NCBI GenBank assembly: GCA_033439765.1
Contig: JAULSN010000005.1
Location: 1,054,001-1,118,000, forward strand
DNA length: 64,000 nucleotides
Direction: 5' to 3'
Origin: Lasiosphaeria ovina
Lineage: Eukaryota; Ascomycota; Sordariomycetes; Sordariales; Lasiosphaeriaceae
Shown here one piece after another: positions 43,648 to 54,903 of this stretch (positions within the stretch are counted from its first letter, which is position 1; the number at the start of each line of letters is the position of its first letter). The notes under the pieces were generated by a model. It had not been told where the DNA came from and ran no database searches. It was given only the letters and a program-made list of their open reading frames with translations. Both the position numbers and the translations under genes were made by a program.

Positions 43648-45033
43648 TTTGCTTGAGATGCTTTTTGCTTCGGTGGTGTTGGAGTTCAGATAGAAGACTT
43701 CAAGTCTTGCGATGTATCGATGATGTCTTTGGAAGATGTGTGAGTGAGTGTAGATGAGAGGGATGACTCGATCTCCTGACAAGGCCTCTTTATACACCGT
43801 AGAATGAAATCTCGTCGGTGCTAAAGCGGGCTATGCATCGGATTCTAGAAGACTTTTAGAATCCTGCAATACCGAGGATGCGAGCCTTATCGCGACAATG
43901 AGACGGCACTGGCGGACCAAACTCTCAGTGTTCCCGGCTCAGTTGGAGCAGAGCCCCATGAATGTCTGACCATCCTCGGCGTTATTATTCCTCCAGCCCC
44001 TGATTACTGGTAGGGCTGTGCTCATGGCTAATCACCCTGGATATCTCATGGCTATGCTTCGGCCTAACTTGCAATTTCATTCTAGTCGGTCATGAATACG
44101 AGTAAGCCTTTTGAAACGGCCAGATAAAGTCTCTTGAGACTCGGATCCCTCGAGTGTCCACGAGTACCTAGGGATTTGCTATCGGGATCAATTTACTCTT
44201 CTCACTATTCGTCTGGAATTGTATGCGCTTTAACAGGCTACTAAAGTTGCCTAGCATATTCTGAGAAGGAGTATCCCGATAGTAGTATCTTAACTGGTGT
44301 TCAAATAAGACCGTGATAAATTCCCATAACCAGGCTCAGCCCGGCGATGGCGTCAGCCCACATCCCGACCCACATGAATCTTCCATGTCGTCTATGCGAA
44401 AATGCCCCAAAACCGGGTAGGCAAAGGAGATCAATGCAGGGTCACCATGTGTGCGCTGCCTGGTAAGCCCCCTCGGACCATGCTGTGCCGCAAAGGAGTT
44501 GACTGTCTCGGAGACACCGGCGTGCATGTCATCCAACGTACTGCATGAACCAGGCCCGGTCCGTCGGCAGCAGGATTCAGGTAGCCGTCTGGCAACATGA
44601 AACGCAACGTTACCGGGTTCAGCACGCGACACCGCTGCGTGTGTAAACTGGACAGAATGACACATCTGATACTTTATGTGAACAGCGCATGCCTACCAGT
44701 TTAGTCACCCCCCACAACATTTTCCGACCAAGTCCGGATTAGTCGCAAAGCCTGAGCCGAGGGTGAGGCGCAGCGACCACCTCCCTGAGCCATCATAGGA
44801 TCAGAGAAGTGATGTTTAGCCCGGCTATACTTACCATAATCTAAAATAGGATGTGAGTTGCGGGCCCAATTATAGGACACCTGTCAGCCGCCAAGTACTA
44901 CCGTTATCCTTCGCCTACATAAACATCGGTTGTTCACAGACCTACTAAAACTACCGTTAGTTCTTAAAGTGTAACTCTAATATACCCGAGTTAGATTTAG
45001 TTCTCCTTACTATAGATATAACGTTTACTAATA
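43648..45033. other. AT-rich spacer before the transposon
   Basis: About 1.4 kb without supportable genes; the frame at 44336-44665 (-) has no recognisable feature. The last ~150 bp are very AT-rich and form the insertion site of the transposon. Confidence 0.45.
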
Positions 45034-45080
45034 ACGTGCGTGATAAGCGAGCGCCGCAGATAAGCGAGCGCCGCACTTTT
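45034..45080. repeat. Left terminal inverted repeat with doubled 17-bp unit
   Basis: Begins ACGTGCGTGATAAGCG after a TA and ends in CACTTTT. Contains two perfect tandem 17-bp units. Matches the right end at most positions. Confidence 0.9.
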
Positions 45081-45131
45081 TGACGCGTCGCGACCCCCCA
45101 GCTTCAACACTCCATTTCTCAACCAAAAACC

Positions 45132-46803
45132 ATGGCTTCCATCTCCAAAGAAGCCAGAGTAATTCTGGCCGCCGAAGCTGTTAAAAACAACAAAAAGCTA
45201 AGCAAACGAACCGCAGCGAAAATCTACGAGGTCAATAACAGAACTATTCGCCGTCGACTTGCCGGCACACCTGCACGATGCGATATTCCAGCCAACTCAC
45301 GTAAGCTTACGGATTTGGAAGAGAAAACGATTGTTCAATACATTACTAAGCTATATGTACGCGCATTTCATCCCCGGCTTTTATACGTGGAAGATATGGC
45401 CAACCGATTGCTACGCGAACGCGACGCGCCCCCTATCGGCGTACGATAGGCTCACAACTTCGTTAAGCGCCAGCCAGAACTTCGGACGCGTTTTACGCGT
45501 AAATACGACTACTAGAGGGCTAAATACGAAGATCCAACGATTATTCGCGAGTAGTTTACCCTTATATATAATATTAAGGTCAAATACGGTATCCTTAACG
45601 ACGATATTTATAATTTCGACGAGACCGGCTTTATAATGGGCATTATTATCGCCACTATAGTAGTTACTACCTTAGAGGGGCGTAGTAGGGCTAAACAGGC
45701 CCAGCCTGGTAATCGAGAGTAGGCTATAGTTATCCAAGGAGTAAATACTCTAGGCTAGGCTATCCCACCATTTATTATCTTGGCTAGGCAATATTACCTT
45801 ACTAACTAGTATAAAGAATACAACCTCCCGGCCGACTAGCGTATCGTAATAACCGATAATAGCTAGACTACGAATGAGAAAGGTATAGATTGGATTCGTT
45901 ACTTCGATTTCCATATAGTATCTCGTATAAAGGGTATATACCGGTTATTAATCCTTAATAACTACGAAAGCCACTACTCTAAAGAATTCGATAACTATTA
46001 TAAAGAGTATAATATTATTATACTTTATATACCTCTATACTCTTCATATATACTCCAGCCTTTAGATATTAGTTATTTTGGGCCTTTGAAGAAGGCGTAT
46101 AGCCGCCAAATTAAGTAGTTTATACGGATGAACATCACATATATTAGCAAGTTGGAGTTTCTTTATATATTTAGAGAGGCGTTTTTTGCTTCGATTATAG
46201 AAAAGAACATCCAGGGGGGTTTTACCGGAGCTGGCCTTGTACCGTACGACCCAGAGAGGGTGATATCTAAGCTAGATATGCGTATTCGGACCCCAACACC
46301 CCCAGCCTCAAGCCCAACCACAGCACTACCTTAGGCCTCCCAAACGCTATACAACCCTCGAGAGGCTACCTCACAATCAGCATTTATCAAAACTCGAATT
46401 TCCAACTATTAGGGTAGCTCTCCAACCCCGATACTAACTGCTATGGATCGATTAGCCAAAGGTATAATAGCTGTAATATACGAGGTGGCTCTTCTACGTT
46501 CGGAGGTCTCAGCACTACGAAAGGCCAATAAGGGGCTTAGTAAGCGACGGAGAGCCAAAAAAATACGTATACGGCTTGGAGGGTCACTTACTATATAAGA
46601 GGCACAGGATCTACTGGATTAGAAGGCTATGGGTGAGCAGTTAGCCCAGGAAACACGACAAAATGGTGGTGGTACAGGGGGGTCTCGTACGAAGATTCGG
46701 TGCTATGGTGTCTGTGGTAAGCCTGGCCATAATGCACGCACGTGCAAGGAGGCTGCAGAATCGTCTGATTCATCTGTTTCTGATTCAGTTATTGTTATTT
46801 CCT
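45132..46803 (+). pseudogene. Broken pogo/Fot-type transposase
   Basis: The ATG at 45132 opens an intact N-terminal helix-turn-helix part (SISKEARVILAAEAVKNNKK, then NNRTIRRRLAG) of 105 aa. Beyond 45449 the frame is broken by stops, mostly TAG at places where the family has Trp (TGG to TAG). Still readable are YNFDETGF (first catalytic Asp), LLILNNYESHYSKEF (second catalytic Asp now Asn), LQPLDISYFGPLKKAYS, and a C-terminal zinc knuckle CYGVCGKPGHNARTC. The pattern is RIP rather than random decay. Confidence 0.88.
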
Positions 46804-46847
46804 AGTGTTGTGGTTATGTAATTAAGGATAGATGTGGTAGGGTGGTG

Positions 46848-46894
46848 AAAAGTGCGGCGCTCGCTTGTCTACGGCGCTCGCTTATCACACACGT
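46848..46894. repeat. Right terminal inverted repeat
   Basis: Reverse complement begins ACGTGTGTGATAAGCG and ends CACTTTT, matching the left end except for a few C/T changes. It is followed by TA. Confidence 0.9.
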
Positions 46895-46896
46895 TA

Positions 46897-47855
46897 CATA
46901 GAAAGGGAGTATCGGAAATAATAGTATATGCGATATAAACGATATATAGATTGAAGTTGACCACGAAAAAAAAGCCAATACCCGGCGGAACTACGAAGCA
47001 CAAGTCCAATATGAAAGGTTTCCGGATCCGGCTTGCTACAACTGGCGCATCACTTGCCGGCCGCTCCGCTCCACACACCCGAACTTTGAACAGCCCGGAG
47101 CCGTCAAGGTTCGGCACAACCATAGATTTGCTACCCGACGACACGGACACCGAGAAGACTCACGCCGTGCTGTAGTCGATGCTGTGCTTATGTTCTTGGT
47201 CTCGGTTGCCTTTTAACGTCTACTATCCGTAGACGATCATTACGACGGTGGACAAGGGGTCTGTGATGCGTTTGGGAGAACAGCACAATAAGAGAGTATG
47301 GATCCGAGGTTTAGAGCTTTGCGTGTACCTGGCAAGGCGTAAAGCATATGTCGGCTATTCAGAGTTTTGGTTAAGGAGTTGGGAAGGGAGTGACTCTTTT
47401 TTTTTTGTCCTAGATAAACACTTCACCTCTTGGCGTACAACAACCCTTCAAAACAAGGATAGATTTCTCAGTCTGAAACAATGCACACAAAATCACAAGT
47501 TTCTCGTGATTTCCAAGTTTGGGATGCTTTCGCCCATGAGTGCCCAATTTCTCACCAATCATCACACCGCCGCTTATACTGCCGGATGGGTATACGCCGA
47601 AGTTGAGTCCGCCCGTGAGGGGCCAGAGAAGAATTGCGCAGCGCACCCTTTCCGGCTAAATGCAAGAACTGACAACGGTGGCCAGACCTAACATCTTTTG
47701 GGGACATTTAGATACGCGTTAGATGAACTAGCGCTGTCATATGACATCCCGGTCGCGCCGTCAGCCATTTATGCTTGGCTCGCCCGCTCCCCTTGGCAAC
47801 TGGGCACCTTCTCAGCCGTCTTCTTGGCTGCTTCATTTTAGCTTGACTTTGAGCC
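46897..47855. other. Spacer between transposon and UstYa-like gene
   Basis: About 0.96 kb. Frames at 46951-47175 (+), 46869-47150 (-) and 47248-47691 (+) were looked at; none has a domain, signal peptide or typical coding bias. Contains the promoter of the UstYa-like gene. Confidence 0.45.
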
Positions 47856-48838
47856 ATGTCGGAACTTCAGCAGCGCGAACATGACGACGTTGAGTCGGCC
47901 CCGTTCTTGGATGACGAAGTCAAGGAGATATCTCCACGGGGTGCATCTCTAAGCGATAGAGCTGCAAGACCGAAATCGCGGACCCTCATATATCAGTGCT
48001 TGCCATACCTTCTTTTGGGTGCTGTTTCCTTCGGTCTTGGCAGGTATTCGTCAACAAACGGGACGAGGGAAAAGAACCTCTTACTGTCTCAATCCATCTT
48101 CAGCGAAGGTAACGACCTCATTCGCGTCTTTTGCTTGCAGCAACCGCGCTGCTCCGCCTGCACATGATTGCTAAAATGCAATAGTTTCAACCAAGCTTGT
48201 CACTTTTCAACCCGACGAGAGCTACAATGACGATCCGCTGGGGCCAGATGGGCTGTTAAGTCCATGGAGCAAGTTGTCACCACGTGTGTTTCATTCCTCT
48301 CGGGGCATACTTCTATTTGGTCTGGTTTCTGATTTCCACAGCTGGCAAAGGACATGTCCGAGTCGACGACCCATCGGCATGGAAACTTTCGGGCGGCTAC
48401 CCCTTGAACGACTCGGCCCATTCCGCCGCAGAGGAGTACACGATGTCCGTGTTCCACCAGCTGCACTGCTTGGTGAGTTGGGGGATTCTGAAACAGGCCG
48501 AAGAAGCTTTGCTGATGGGCCCACTATGACAGGCAGCAATCAAATCGAAGGTGTCAAAATTGCAAGACTGGTACCACGGAGAAAACGACAAGGAATATCT
48601 CGCCTTTGCACTCAGCCAAGAGCACATGCGAGACGATCACATCTACCACTGCATCGACTACATCCGTCAAGCGATCATGTGCTGCGGTGATACGACCCTG
48701 GAAAAATCCAGGACGGTTGATGGCAAGATTGTGCAGGGGGTGGATGGTTGGGGAGTTGAGCATCAGTGTCGAGACTTTGAGGCGATTTTTGCGTATGGTG
48801 AGGCCCATCGGACTAATAATGACACGGGGATTAACTGA
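47856..48838 (+). CDS. UstYa-like (DUF3328) membrane oxidase
   Basis: Exons 47856-48108, 48185-48283, 48342-48472, 48533-48838; 262 aa, a normal family size. A short cytosolic N terminus is followed by one membrane span (LPYLLLGAVSFGLGRY, ~44-64). The catalytic part has the two defining HxxHC motifs, HQLHC (~156-160) and HIYHC (~197-201), with PPGKGHVRVDD and GVEHQCRDF. UstYa-family enzymes carry out oxidations and oxidative cyclisations in fungal peptide pathways, including ribosomal ustiloxin-type peptides and the NRPS product cyclochlorotine. No repeated-core precursor peptide gene was seen nearby. A role on the product of the NRPS 17.5 kb away is possible but unproven. Confidence 0.9.
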
Positions 48839-49003
48839 GGGTTGTCAAAAGGGTACATTGTATTCCATCTGGTCCCATACAACTAGTGCAAAACGGCGAC
48901 TTTGGTGTTGGTGATGTTGGTAAACGAGCGAGTAAAACAGCCAAACAAACTATTTCCCAATTTCATCCTCTCCCCCTCCACCTCATCCCGGCACTTCAAC
49001 CCT

Positions 49004-49441
49004 CTACAACAGCTGCCCCCACTTACTCAGCAGTAAAGATGCTAGGCCGGTATAAGCCGCATCTTCAGGCCACTCAGATAAAAGCGATAGATGCAAAATC
49101 GTAACTGACGAGCCCGGAATAGGGGCATCGGTCAATACGATACGATACGCCGACGTCGGAGCAGGAAGCTTGTTCATGCGAAGAGCCAGGTCCTCGGCTG
49201 TGCAGTTCCAGAAACGGCTGTTGGCCGGGATGGTAGCGCCTGCCGTGGGGTGCTTGCACGAGAAGGCAGTGCTGTCGGAGAGGACGTTGTCGGTTGAGTA
49301 GCTGCAGATGCTGTCATCGCAGGAGACAGCGAAGTTGGAGAAGTCGACGCTGGTGATTGCGCGGGGTTGAACCTCAACTGGGGATGCGGAGATGGAGGTG
49401 AGCAGGGCGGCGAGGCCGAAAAGGGTGGAGGTGAACTTCAT
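49004..49441 (-). CDS. Small secreted cysteine-containing protein
   Basis: One exon, 145 aa. The signal peptide is MKFTSTLFGLAALLTSISA; the mature protein has four Cys (AVSCDD, SICSYS, AFSCKHP, WNCTAED) in a beta-rich sequence resembling the AA1-like / Alt a 1-type small secreted proteins of ascomycetes, though the match is by general pattern only. The last ~30 residues (LSEWPEDAAYTGLASLLLSK) look less protein-like, so a 3' intron or altered end is possible. No function assigned. Confidence 0.6.
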   Translation of the reverse strand: MKFTSTLFGLAALLTSISASPVEVQPRAITSVDFSNFAVSCDDSICSYSTDNVLSDSTAFSCKHPTAGATIPANSRFWNCTAEDLALRMNKLPAPTSAYRIVLTDAPIPGSSVTILHLSLLSEWPEDAAYTGLASLLLSKWGQLL

Positions 49442-49620
49442 TTTGGCTGTGAGGGCTTGGGAAGTGTGAAGTTATGAGATGAGGAGCAGTATGGAGTCTG
49501 CCTTGGAAATGCGTTGCGGTAATGATGATGGCGTCTGGAGGGCGATCGATCCTTTCATAGGCGGCTAGTTCGCCCCTTTCAAGCCCTTCAGGGGTAGCCT
49601 CGCAAACTGATTATCCGAAG

Positions 49621-50520
49621 TTTACGGCAAAGCTCCAGAGATGCCGCGCGTCATGATTTCGAGGAGACGACCAATATTCAGGTGCCGAGGATGGGAGGGA
49701 CGAGGATCCATGCGCCTGATTTGTTTTGGACTTCGAGGCAGTTGTGCTCGCCGGCTTGGAGGAGGTAGGTCATGAAGACGCTGTCTTTGTGGGCGCCGAC
49801 GCCTTGTTGGTTGGGATTGATGTCTGTTGAGGGAGATGGTGGGGGTGGGAAATAGCTAGTAATTTTGAAGCGATTGAAGGGGGAGTTGTTTAAGAAGCGG
49901 GTGAGGGTGGTAGGGGGGAGGCCGAGGGATTGTTTGATTAGGAGGGTGAAGTCTGCAGCGAGGGATTGGATTTCTAAGCGGTATGTCTCGATCGTTTTGC
50001 GAAAGTGTGGGAGGGCGGCCTCGTCGGGCCACTGGGGGTGGTTAGCGTGGGGAAAGTGAGGGTGTCAAGAGTGGACGTGCTTGGCTTGGTCCCTGGAGGT
50101 TGAGGTAGACGGGGTCGTCTGGACCCGGAGCCGGGAGATCTGCCCCGATCGATGAGTCGGTCTGTCAGTACTCCGTTCCAAATGATCAATTTGCTCGCTT
50201 GTAGTCACGTACCGCAATGGACTCATTATGTTCGGTTCGCGCAGACGTGCTCTCAGCGCCCATGCTGTTGTATCCAAGGAAATGCTTGCTGTGCACCGTT
50301 GCTACCTCCAGCCTTTTCTCCAGCGGGAGAGCAAAAAACTTGAAAGACTGTTCGATAACATCTTCTTGTGTCTGAACAAGTATTAAGTGGTTCTTCACAT
50401 AGAAGAAGCCTACAGGGCATTCCTCATTTCTGAGAGAAATTGAGCTTTGGTTGAGGGTGAGGAGGCCAGGGAGATATCGAGAGCGGAAATCGAAGTGAAG
50501 TCGCCGTCGATGCCAGCCAT
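49621..50520 (-). pseudogene. Broken 2-oxoglutarate/Fe(II) oxygenase (isopenicillin N synthase-like)
   Basis: Pieces of one protein lie in order but in different frames. From 50520: MAGIDGDFTSISALDISLAS to SEMRNAL. In a second frame VGFFYVKNH, FFALPLEKRLEV and SKHFLGYNSMGAE, the DIOX_N domain. Near 50120 the PDDPVYLNLQGP-type motif is shifted. A long clean piece follows (HPQWPDEAALPHFRKTIETY, LIKQSLGLPPTT) including GVGAHKDSVFMTYLLQ with the first two iron ligands (HxD). A TGA at the GT of PPILGT and another shift precede LNIGRLLEIMTRGISG. The third ligand His and the Arg that binds 2OG are lost. At least three frame breaks and an early end mean no enzyme is made. Confidence 0.82.
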
Positions 50521-51320
50521 CTTTGCAATAGGACAAGAGAAGCGAGGAGGCACTGCGACAGAAGCCCCCTCACGCACTACGGGGGATGTCCCGAATATGT
50601 ACAGCCCGTCCGAGGTGCACAAATTGGCCCTCTGCAACCGCCCAGAGCTGTGCGATCGCGAAAAATCGTCTTCCGACGTACGATACGCAAAGCCGGCAAT
50701 GCAAAGCGGATTTTCGTCTGCTCTGCATGCCTATCATTTCCTAAAACGTGAGCTGTGCTTGAACGGAGCGCGATCTGATTCGAACCCAGCCAAACGATGT
50801 TCTCCACGCATCTTCAGCTCGCCACATTGAAGAGACATACATGAGAAAATCCACTTGCCGGGCTTCCTGCGTCACCTCACCGCAATATGCAGTGCCCTCG
50901 CATTTTATGGGCACAGTCAGGTATCATCTCAGCCACCGCGTCACCGAGATGGCAGAGGAGAAGCCAATGCTCCAGAAAATACTGTCGCTTGGCAATGGAC
51001 TTCTAAGAATCCTTCATCTTGTCCCTCGCCGACTGAAACACGGATATTTGGAGAATGTCGGTGAACAGGCCGGATCCGCCAATTCCAGATGTCTTACTGC
51101 CGAAAGCCAGTGGCAAGCAGTTTATTGAGGGAAATCTGTGCACCTGCCTGGAAATTGCTCATGACCAATTTCAAGCGGAAGGAGGTGCTAATTTATGCCC
51201 GAGGCTCCTTCCTAGCGATGGAAATCGGGTGGATCCTAAAATGTTCCCAGATGCACTCGCGATTGCAGTGCTTCGCCAACAGCGGCACATGGCCAAGGAA
51301 ATTTCCTGTCATCTTCCATC
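50521..51320. other. Divergent spacer between the oxygenase pseudogene and the PLP-enzyme gene
   Basis: 0.8 kb, the former shared upstream region of two divergent genes. Frames on both strands are short and without motifs. A GGTTCGAAT-like string near 50768-50782 is not part of a tRNA (no paired T-stem). Confidence 0.45.
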
Positions 51321-53274
51321 ATGCTTCCCATCGACAGACCTGAGCGCCTTTCTCTCGGAGACTCTCTCCCGCCTGAGGATCCGCATGTAAGAGTGTTTTT
51401 CCTCAAATTTTAGAACGATGGCGCTAACAAACGGCACAATCCAGGCAGTCAGCGTCTGTCTCCCGAAATGGGCTGACTCGGTCGGGTGGGTAACGAAGGA
51501 GCCGCGTGTTGTCGATGCCATGAAGACCGGGTATCCACGCTTTTTCATCCCACGAGCGGTTGAGAGGCTTGCGGTACTCATAATGCAGTGCCATGCTTTG
51601 AACGGTGGTGCAACGAATACGAATACCGAAGACAACCAGTTCTTGATCCTTCCGAGTCGACGATACGCAACGCTAGCACACCGGTTTTTGTTCAATAAAC
51701 ATCAAGAGGGCAAATCGGACAGCATTACTACCCAACGTGTGAGATGGAATGGGCTGGTTCGAGTCACCAATGCTAAGGGAAGCGACGAAGACGAGCCGGT
51801 CTCGAGCAATTCGGGGCGTGCCACACTCGAGGAACCACTTACACCGCCTCCATTGCCTCACCACATCGTCTCCAGCATCAGCATGAAATCTTCCGTATCC
51901 AACAGCCACCCCACGACCAGCCCGAGACTTGTCTCATCGCGCGGCGTGCACGAGGATTGCCGCGCGGTCGGTGATCAGCCATGTGGAACTGAAGACATCT
52001 TCATTGTCTCGTTCCCAAAAGAACTTTTGCTCGCAGCCAAGGCATTCTGGCAATACACAGGGTTTGGGATATCCAGCAGGAGAGCAACGTTTTGGTCTGA
52101 GTGCGCCCCCATTCTCTCCGAAAGCCACTCTTCCACTTCCCTGCAGAACGATGCCGCGATAGCGAGAGCCGAGCTCCAAGCTAGGATGGCAGCTGGTCAT
52201 TCATCCGAGGGCTTCCAAGTCAACCCACGCGACGTTTTCCTCTACCCCACAGGTATGGCCGCCATTACCGAGGCCGCAATCGCAGTCCAGTCGGTCCAGA
52301 ATCAAACCCCCAGGGTTGTAGCTGTTTTCGGGTGAGCCATCAGCCCCATCACAACCCGGCAGCTCGCCAACGGCACCGCTAACATCCCCCCTCCCCCCAG
52401 CTTCCTCTACGTCGACACCTTCAAAACGCTATCCCGCATCCTCGGCTACTCCACCACAGTCTACAAATACCACCCCAGTGAGATCGACAGGCTCGAAGCC
52501 GCTCTCAAAAACGGCACCCTCACCCTCTCCGCCCTTTTCACCGAATTCCCCGGGAACCCCCTCCTTCAATCCCCCTGCCTCTCCAGCCTCCACGCCCTCT
52601 CCACGCAGCACAATTTTCTCCTCATCGTCGACGACACCCTCAGCAGTTACCCCAACGTCAACCTCCTCCCCGAGTGCGACCTCATCTGCACGAGCCTCAC
52701 CAAACTCTTCAGCGGAAAGTCTAACGTCATGGGCGGATCTGTCATCGTCTCCCCTACCTCTCGGTACTCCTCGCGCCTGCACACCGTCCTCACTGATAAT
52801 CACGACCCCGCGACTTGGTTTCCAAATGATGTCATCACAATGGAACGAAACAGCCGCGATTTCCCCGCTCGCGCTCACAGAGCAAGTTCCACCGCAGAAA
52901 AGCTCGTCTCCCTCCTGCGCGCCCACCCCGCCGTGGAAGAGATCTATTATCCCAAAGGAAGCCCCACAGAGGAGATCTATGCCCAGCATAAACGCCCGAA
53001 TGGTGGATGGGGCCATATACTCTCAATACGGTTCAAGGAGGCAAGCAAGGCAGTGGTGTTCCATGATGGACTTGATGTGGCGAAGGGACCGAGCTTGGGG
53101 ACGAACTTCACGCTGGCTTCGCCGTATGCGGTGTTGGCGCATTGGGGGGAGAGGGAATGGGCGGCCGGGTACGGAGTTGTGGAACATTTGGTAAGGATTA
53201 GTGTTGGGCTGGAAGGTGAGGAGTGGGTGCTTGGGAGGGTGAAAAGGGCGTTGGAGGAGGTGGAGGCTACTTAA
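51321..53274 (+). CDS. Cystathionine gamma-synthase-like PLP enzyme
   Basis: Exons 51321-51386, 51445-52331, 52401-53274; 608 aa. The short first exon was found from the family signature: LGDSLPPEDPH joins AVSVCLPKWADSVGW across a 58-nt intron with a GCTAAC branch, giving the conserved PHAVSV-PxW start. Then come GYPRFFI, FPKELLLAAKAFWQYTGFG (active-site Tyr/Gly region), FLYPTGMAAI, and SLTKLFSGKSNVMGGS, with the PLP-binding Lys near residue 419. The enzyme makes a gamma-substitution on activated homoserine, normally joining it to cysteine in the trans-sulfuration pathway. Relatives in fungal biosynthetic clusters build unusual amino acids. A divergent 2OG oxygenase pseudogene sits upstream, so either a housekeeping or cluster role is possible. 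Residues ~100-190 form a long polar insertion. Confidence 0.85.
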
Positions 53275-53543
53275 CGTGGGGCATTGGTACTATTCGGTAG
53301 GTGTGCGAAAGATGGAAACCGCCAGTTTATCTCTGGGCGGTTGGACTATTACATTTTCTAGGATGGAAAAGGGGCGCAGAGATTCCCACAGTTCAGTGTA
53401 TCGTCGACACCAGTAATAATAGGCACCTTCTTGTGAGATCGGAAGACGGCACTTCTGCCGTTACATGGGGTTTGCGAAGAGGGAGAAGATGGCCATTGTT
53501 GTCTTGGAACACCTGAAAAGAAGAGATCGACCCAGTCGCCAGC

Positions 53544-54903
53544 AATGGAAGACCGGGACTTCGTCGACAACTGCAACCTTCAGATGGGGGAAGCTCTGGC
53601 CTTTGCAATGCGGGATTCCGAATCAAAGGAGCTTGTCAGGGCCCTTCTAGATGCCGGACCCGACAGCAATGTTGTTGCCCAATGAGGGCTGGAGACCACT
53701 CCATGTTGCCGCCTCTAATGGCGACAGTGTCCTAGTCAATTTGCTATTGAAGGCGGGCGCCTCTGTGGACCTCAAGGACGCCAAGGGCCGCACCCCCCTC
53801 CACCTGGCCGTTATGCACTGCCATTTGACGGCTTGTACCGTTCTCCTTCTCCGTGGTGCCGATGTCAACGCAAGAGACGAAGACCACGCAACGCCACTCC
53901 TACTGGCGAAAGAGGCTTTCGATTCCAAGAATTTTTCAGAACTTATCAAGCCGCTTTTGAACTTTAGGGCAAGGGTCGAGAATAGCTTCGGCAGCGGCAC
54001 TACCAAGGATCCCCTTATGAGGGATTCCCTTATGGGTTACGCTATACGCCAGGACAGCGATGTCATTCTCAAGTTTCTTCTCGATCGAGGTGCGGCCGCA
54101 GTGTTCGAAGCAGAGTACCAACAGACCGCTATGGGGGTTTGTATTTCTGACAGTAGAGTGGCCTGCCTTCGATTGCTTATCAGTCGACCGGATTATGACA
54201 TCAACCAGATGGATTACTTTGGTTACGCCCTGATTCATCACTGCGGGGCTATGTCATGAAGGGACCCGATGTGTGATAAACTCGGCATGGAGACTGTGGA
54301 AAAGCTGCTCAAAAGACCGGACCTCGACGTGAACTTGCCTTCGTCAAACGGAGAGCTGCCAACAGAAACATCTTCCCGACAAGCCGCGAAAACCCTTCGT
54401 CATTGCCATTCATGAAACTCCTACTTGCCCGAGAGGACATTGATATCAACGCGACTGATGCCTGTGGAGAGCGCACTGCTCTTCACCGTGCGGTTAAGAA
54501 CCAGCACAACGAGATGGCGAAGATGATCATAAGTGATCCCCGTACGGATATCAACGTGAGCGTTGGCGAGGTTATAGTATACACGGCCCTATACTTCGCT
54601 GCCGAGACGGGTAACCTTGGGATTGTCAAGCTGCTCTTGAACGACCCTCGAATCAGGATGGTCAACGGGCCGGATAAGCACGGTAGCTATCATACTGCGG
54701 GCCCTTTGCAGGCGGCTGTATTTGCAAGGAAAAAGAACCCTGGCACAGAGGTAGTGGCAGTTATGTTCGGCTCTGACTACCTCGATATCGTAGGGCTGCT
54801 GTGTAAGAGGGATGATACGGTGTTTCTCAATCGGCGGACGGTCGATGGAACGGCGCTTGACATTGCTAATTCTGGCTTGCGAGCACGGAAAAGCGAGCTT
54901 TAG
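53544..54903 (+). pseudogene. Broken ankyrin-repeat protein
   Basis: From ATG 53544, MEDRDFVDNCNLQMGEALAF and an ankyrin unit run into TGA near 53682; a one-base shift lets the next frame go on (EGWRPLHVAASNGDSVLVNL, then GRTPLHLAVMHCHLTACTVL and GADVNARDEDHATPL). This stops at TGA 54257-54259, and a further shift is needed to reach MPFMKLLLAREDIDINATD and later repeats (GERTALHRAVKNQHNEMAKM, ALYFAAETGNLGIVKLLL), ending at 54903. Three breaks in ~1.3 kb; no intron restores the frame convincingly. Ankyrin proteins are binding scaffolds; the original partner is unknown. Confidence 0.72.

Larger units (their letters stand above)
45034..46894 (+). mobile_element. Pogo-type (Tc1/mariner superfamily) DNA transposon, complete ends, RIP-decayed
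   Basis: 1861 bp with 47-bp terminal inverted repeats (45034-45080 and 46848-46894), flanked by TA on both sides (45032-45033, 46895-46896), the usual Tc1/mariner target duplication. Each end holds two tandem 17-bp units (GATAAGCGAGCGCCGCA, perfect at 45042-45058 and 45059-45075), likely transposase binding sites. The interior keeps pieces of a pogo/Fot-like transposase. Differences between the two ends are C-to-T at CpA (GCCGCA/GCCGTA, GACAAG/GATAAG), as RIP would leave. Not mobile on its own. Confidence 0.9.

Noticed and set aside
46951..47175. Frames flanking the right end of the transposon, as part of a second element
   Set aside because: No terminal repeats, and no transposase or polyprotein motif could be read.
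50740..50800. tRNA gene suggested by a GGTTCGAAT-type T-loop string (minus strand)
   Set aside because: The bases on either side do not pair as a T-stem, and no matching acceptor or anticodon arms are present.
53465..53650. Introns to repair the ankyrin gene
   Set aside because: No GT..AG pair of normal length removes the TGA stops while keeping the ankyrin repeats whole, so the gene is called broken.
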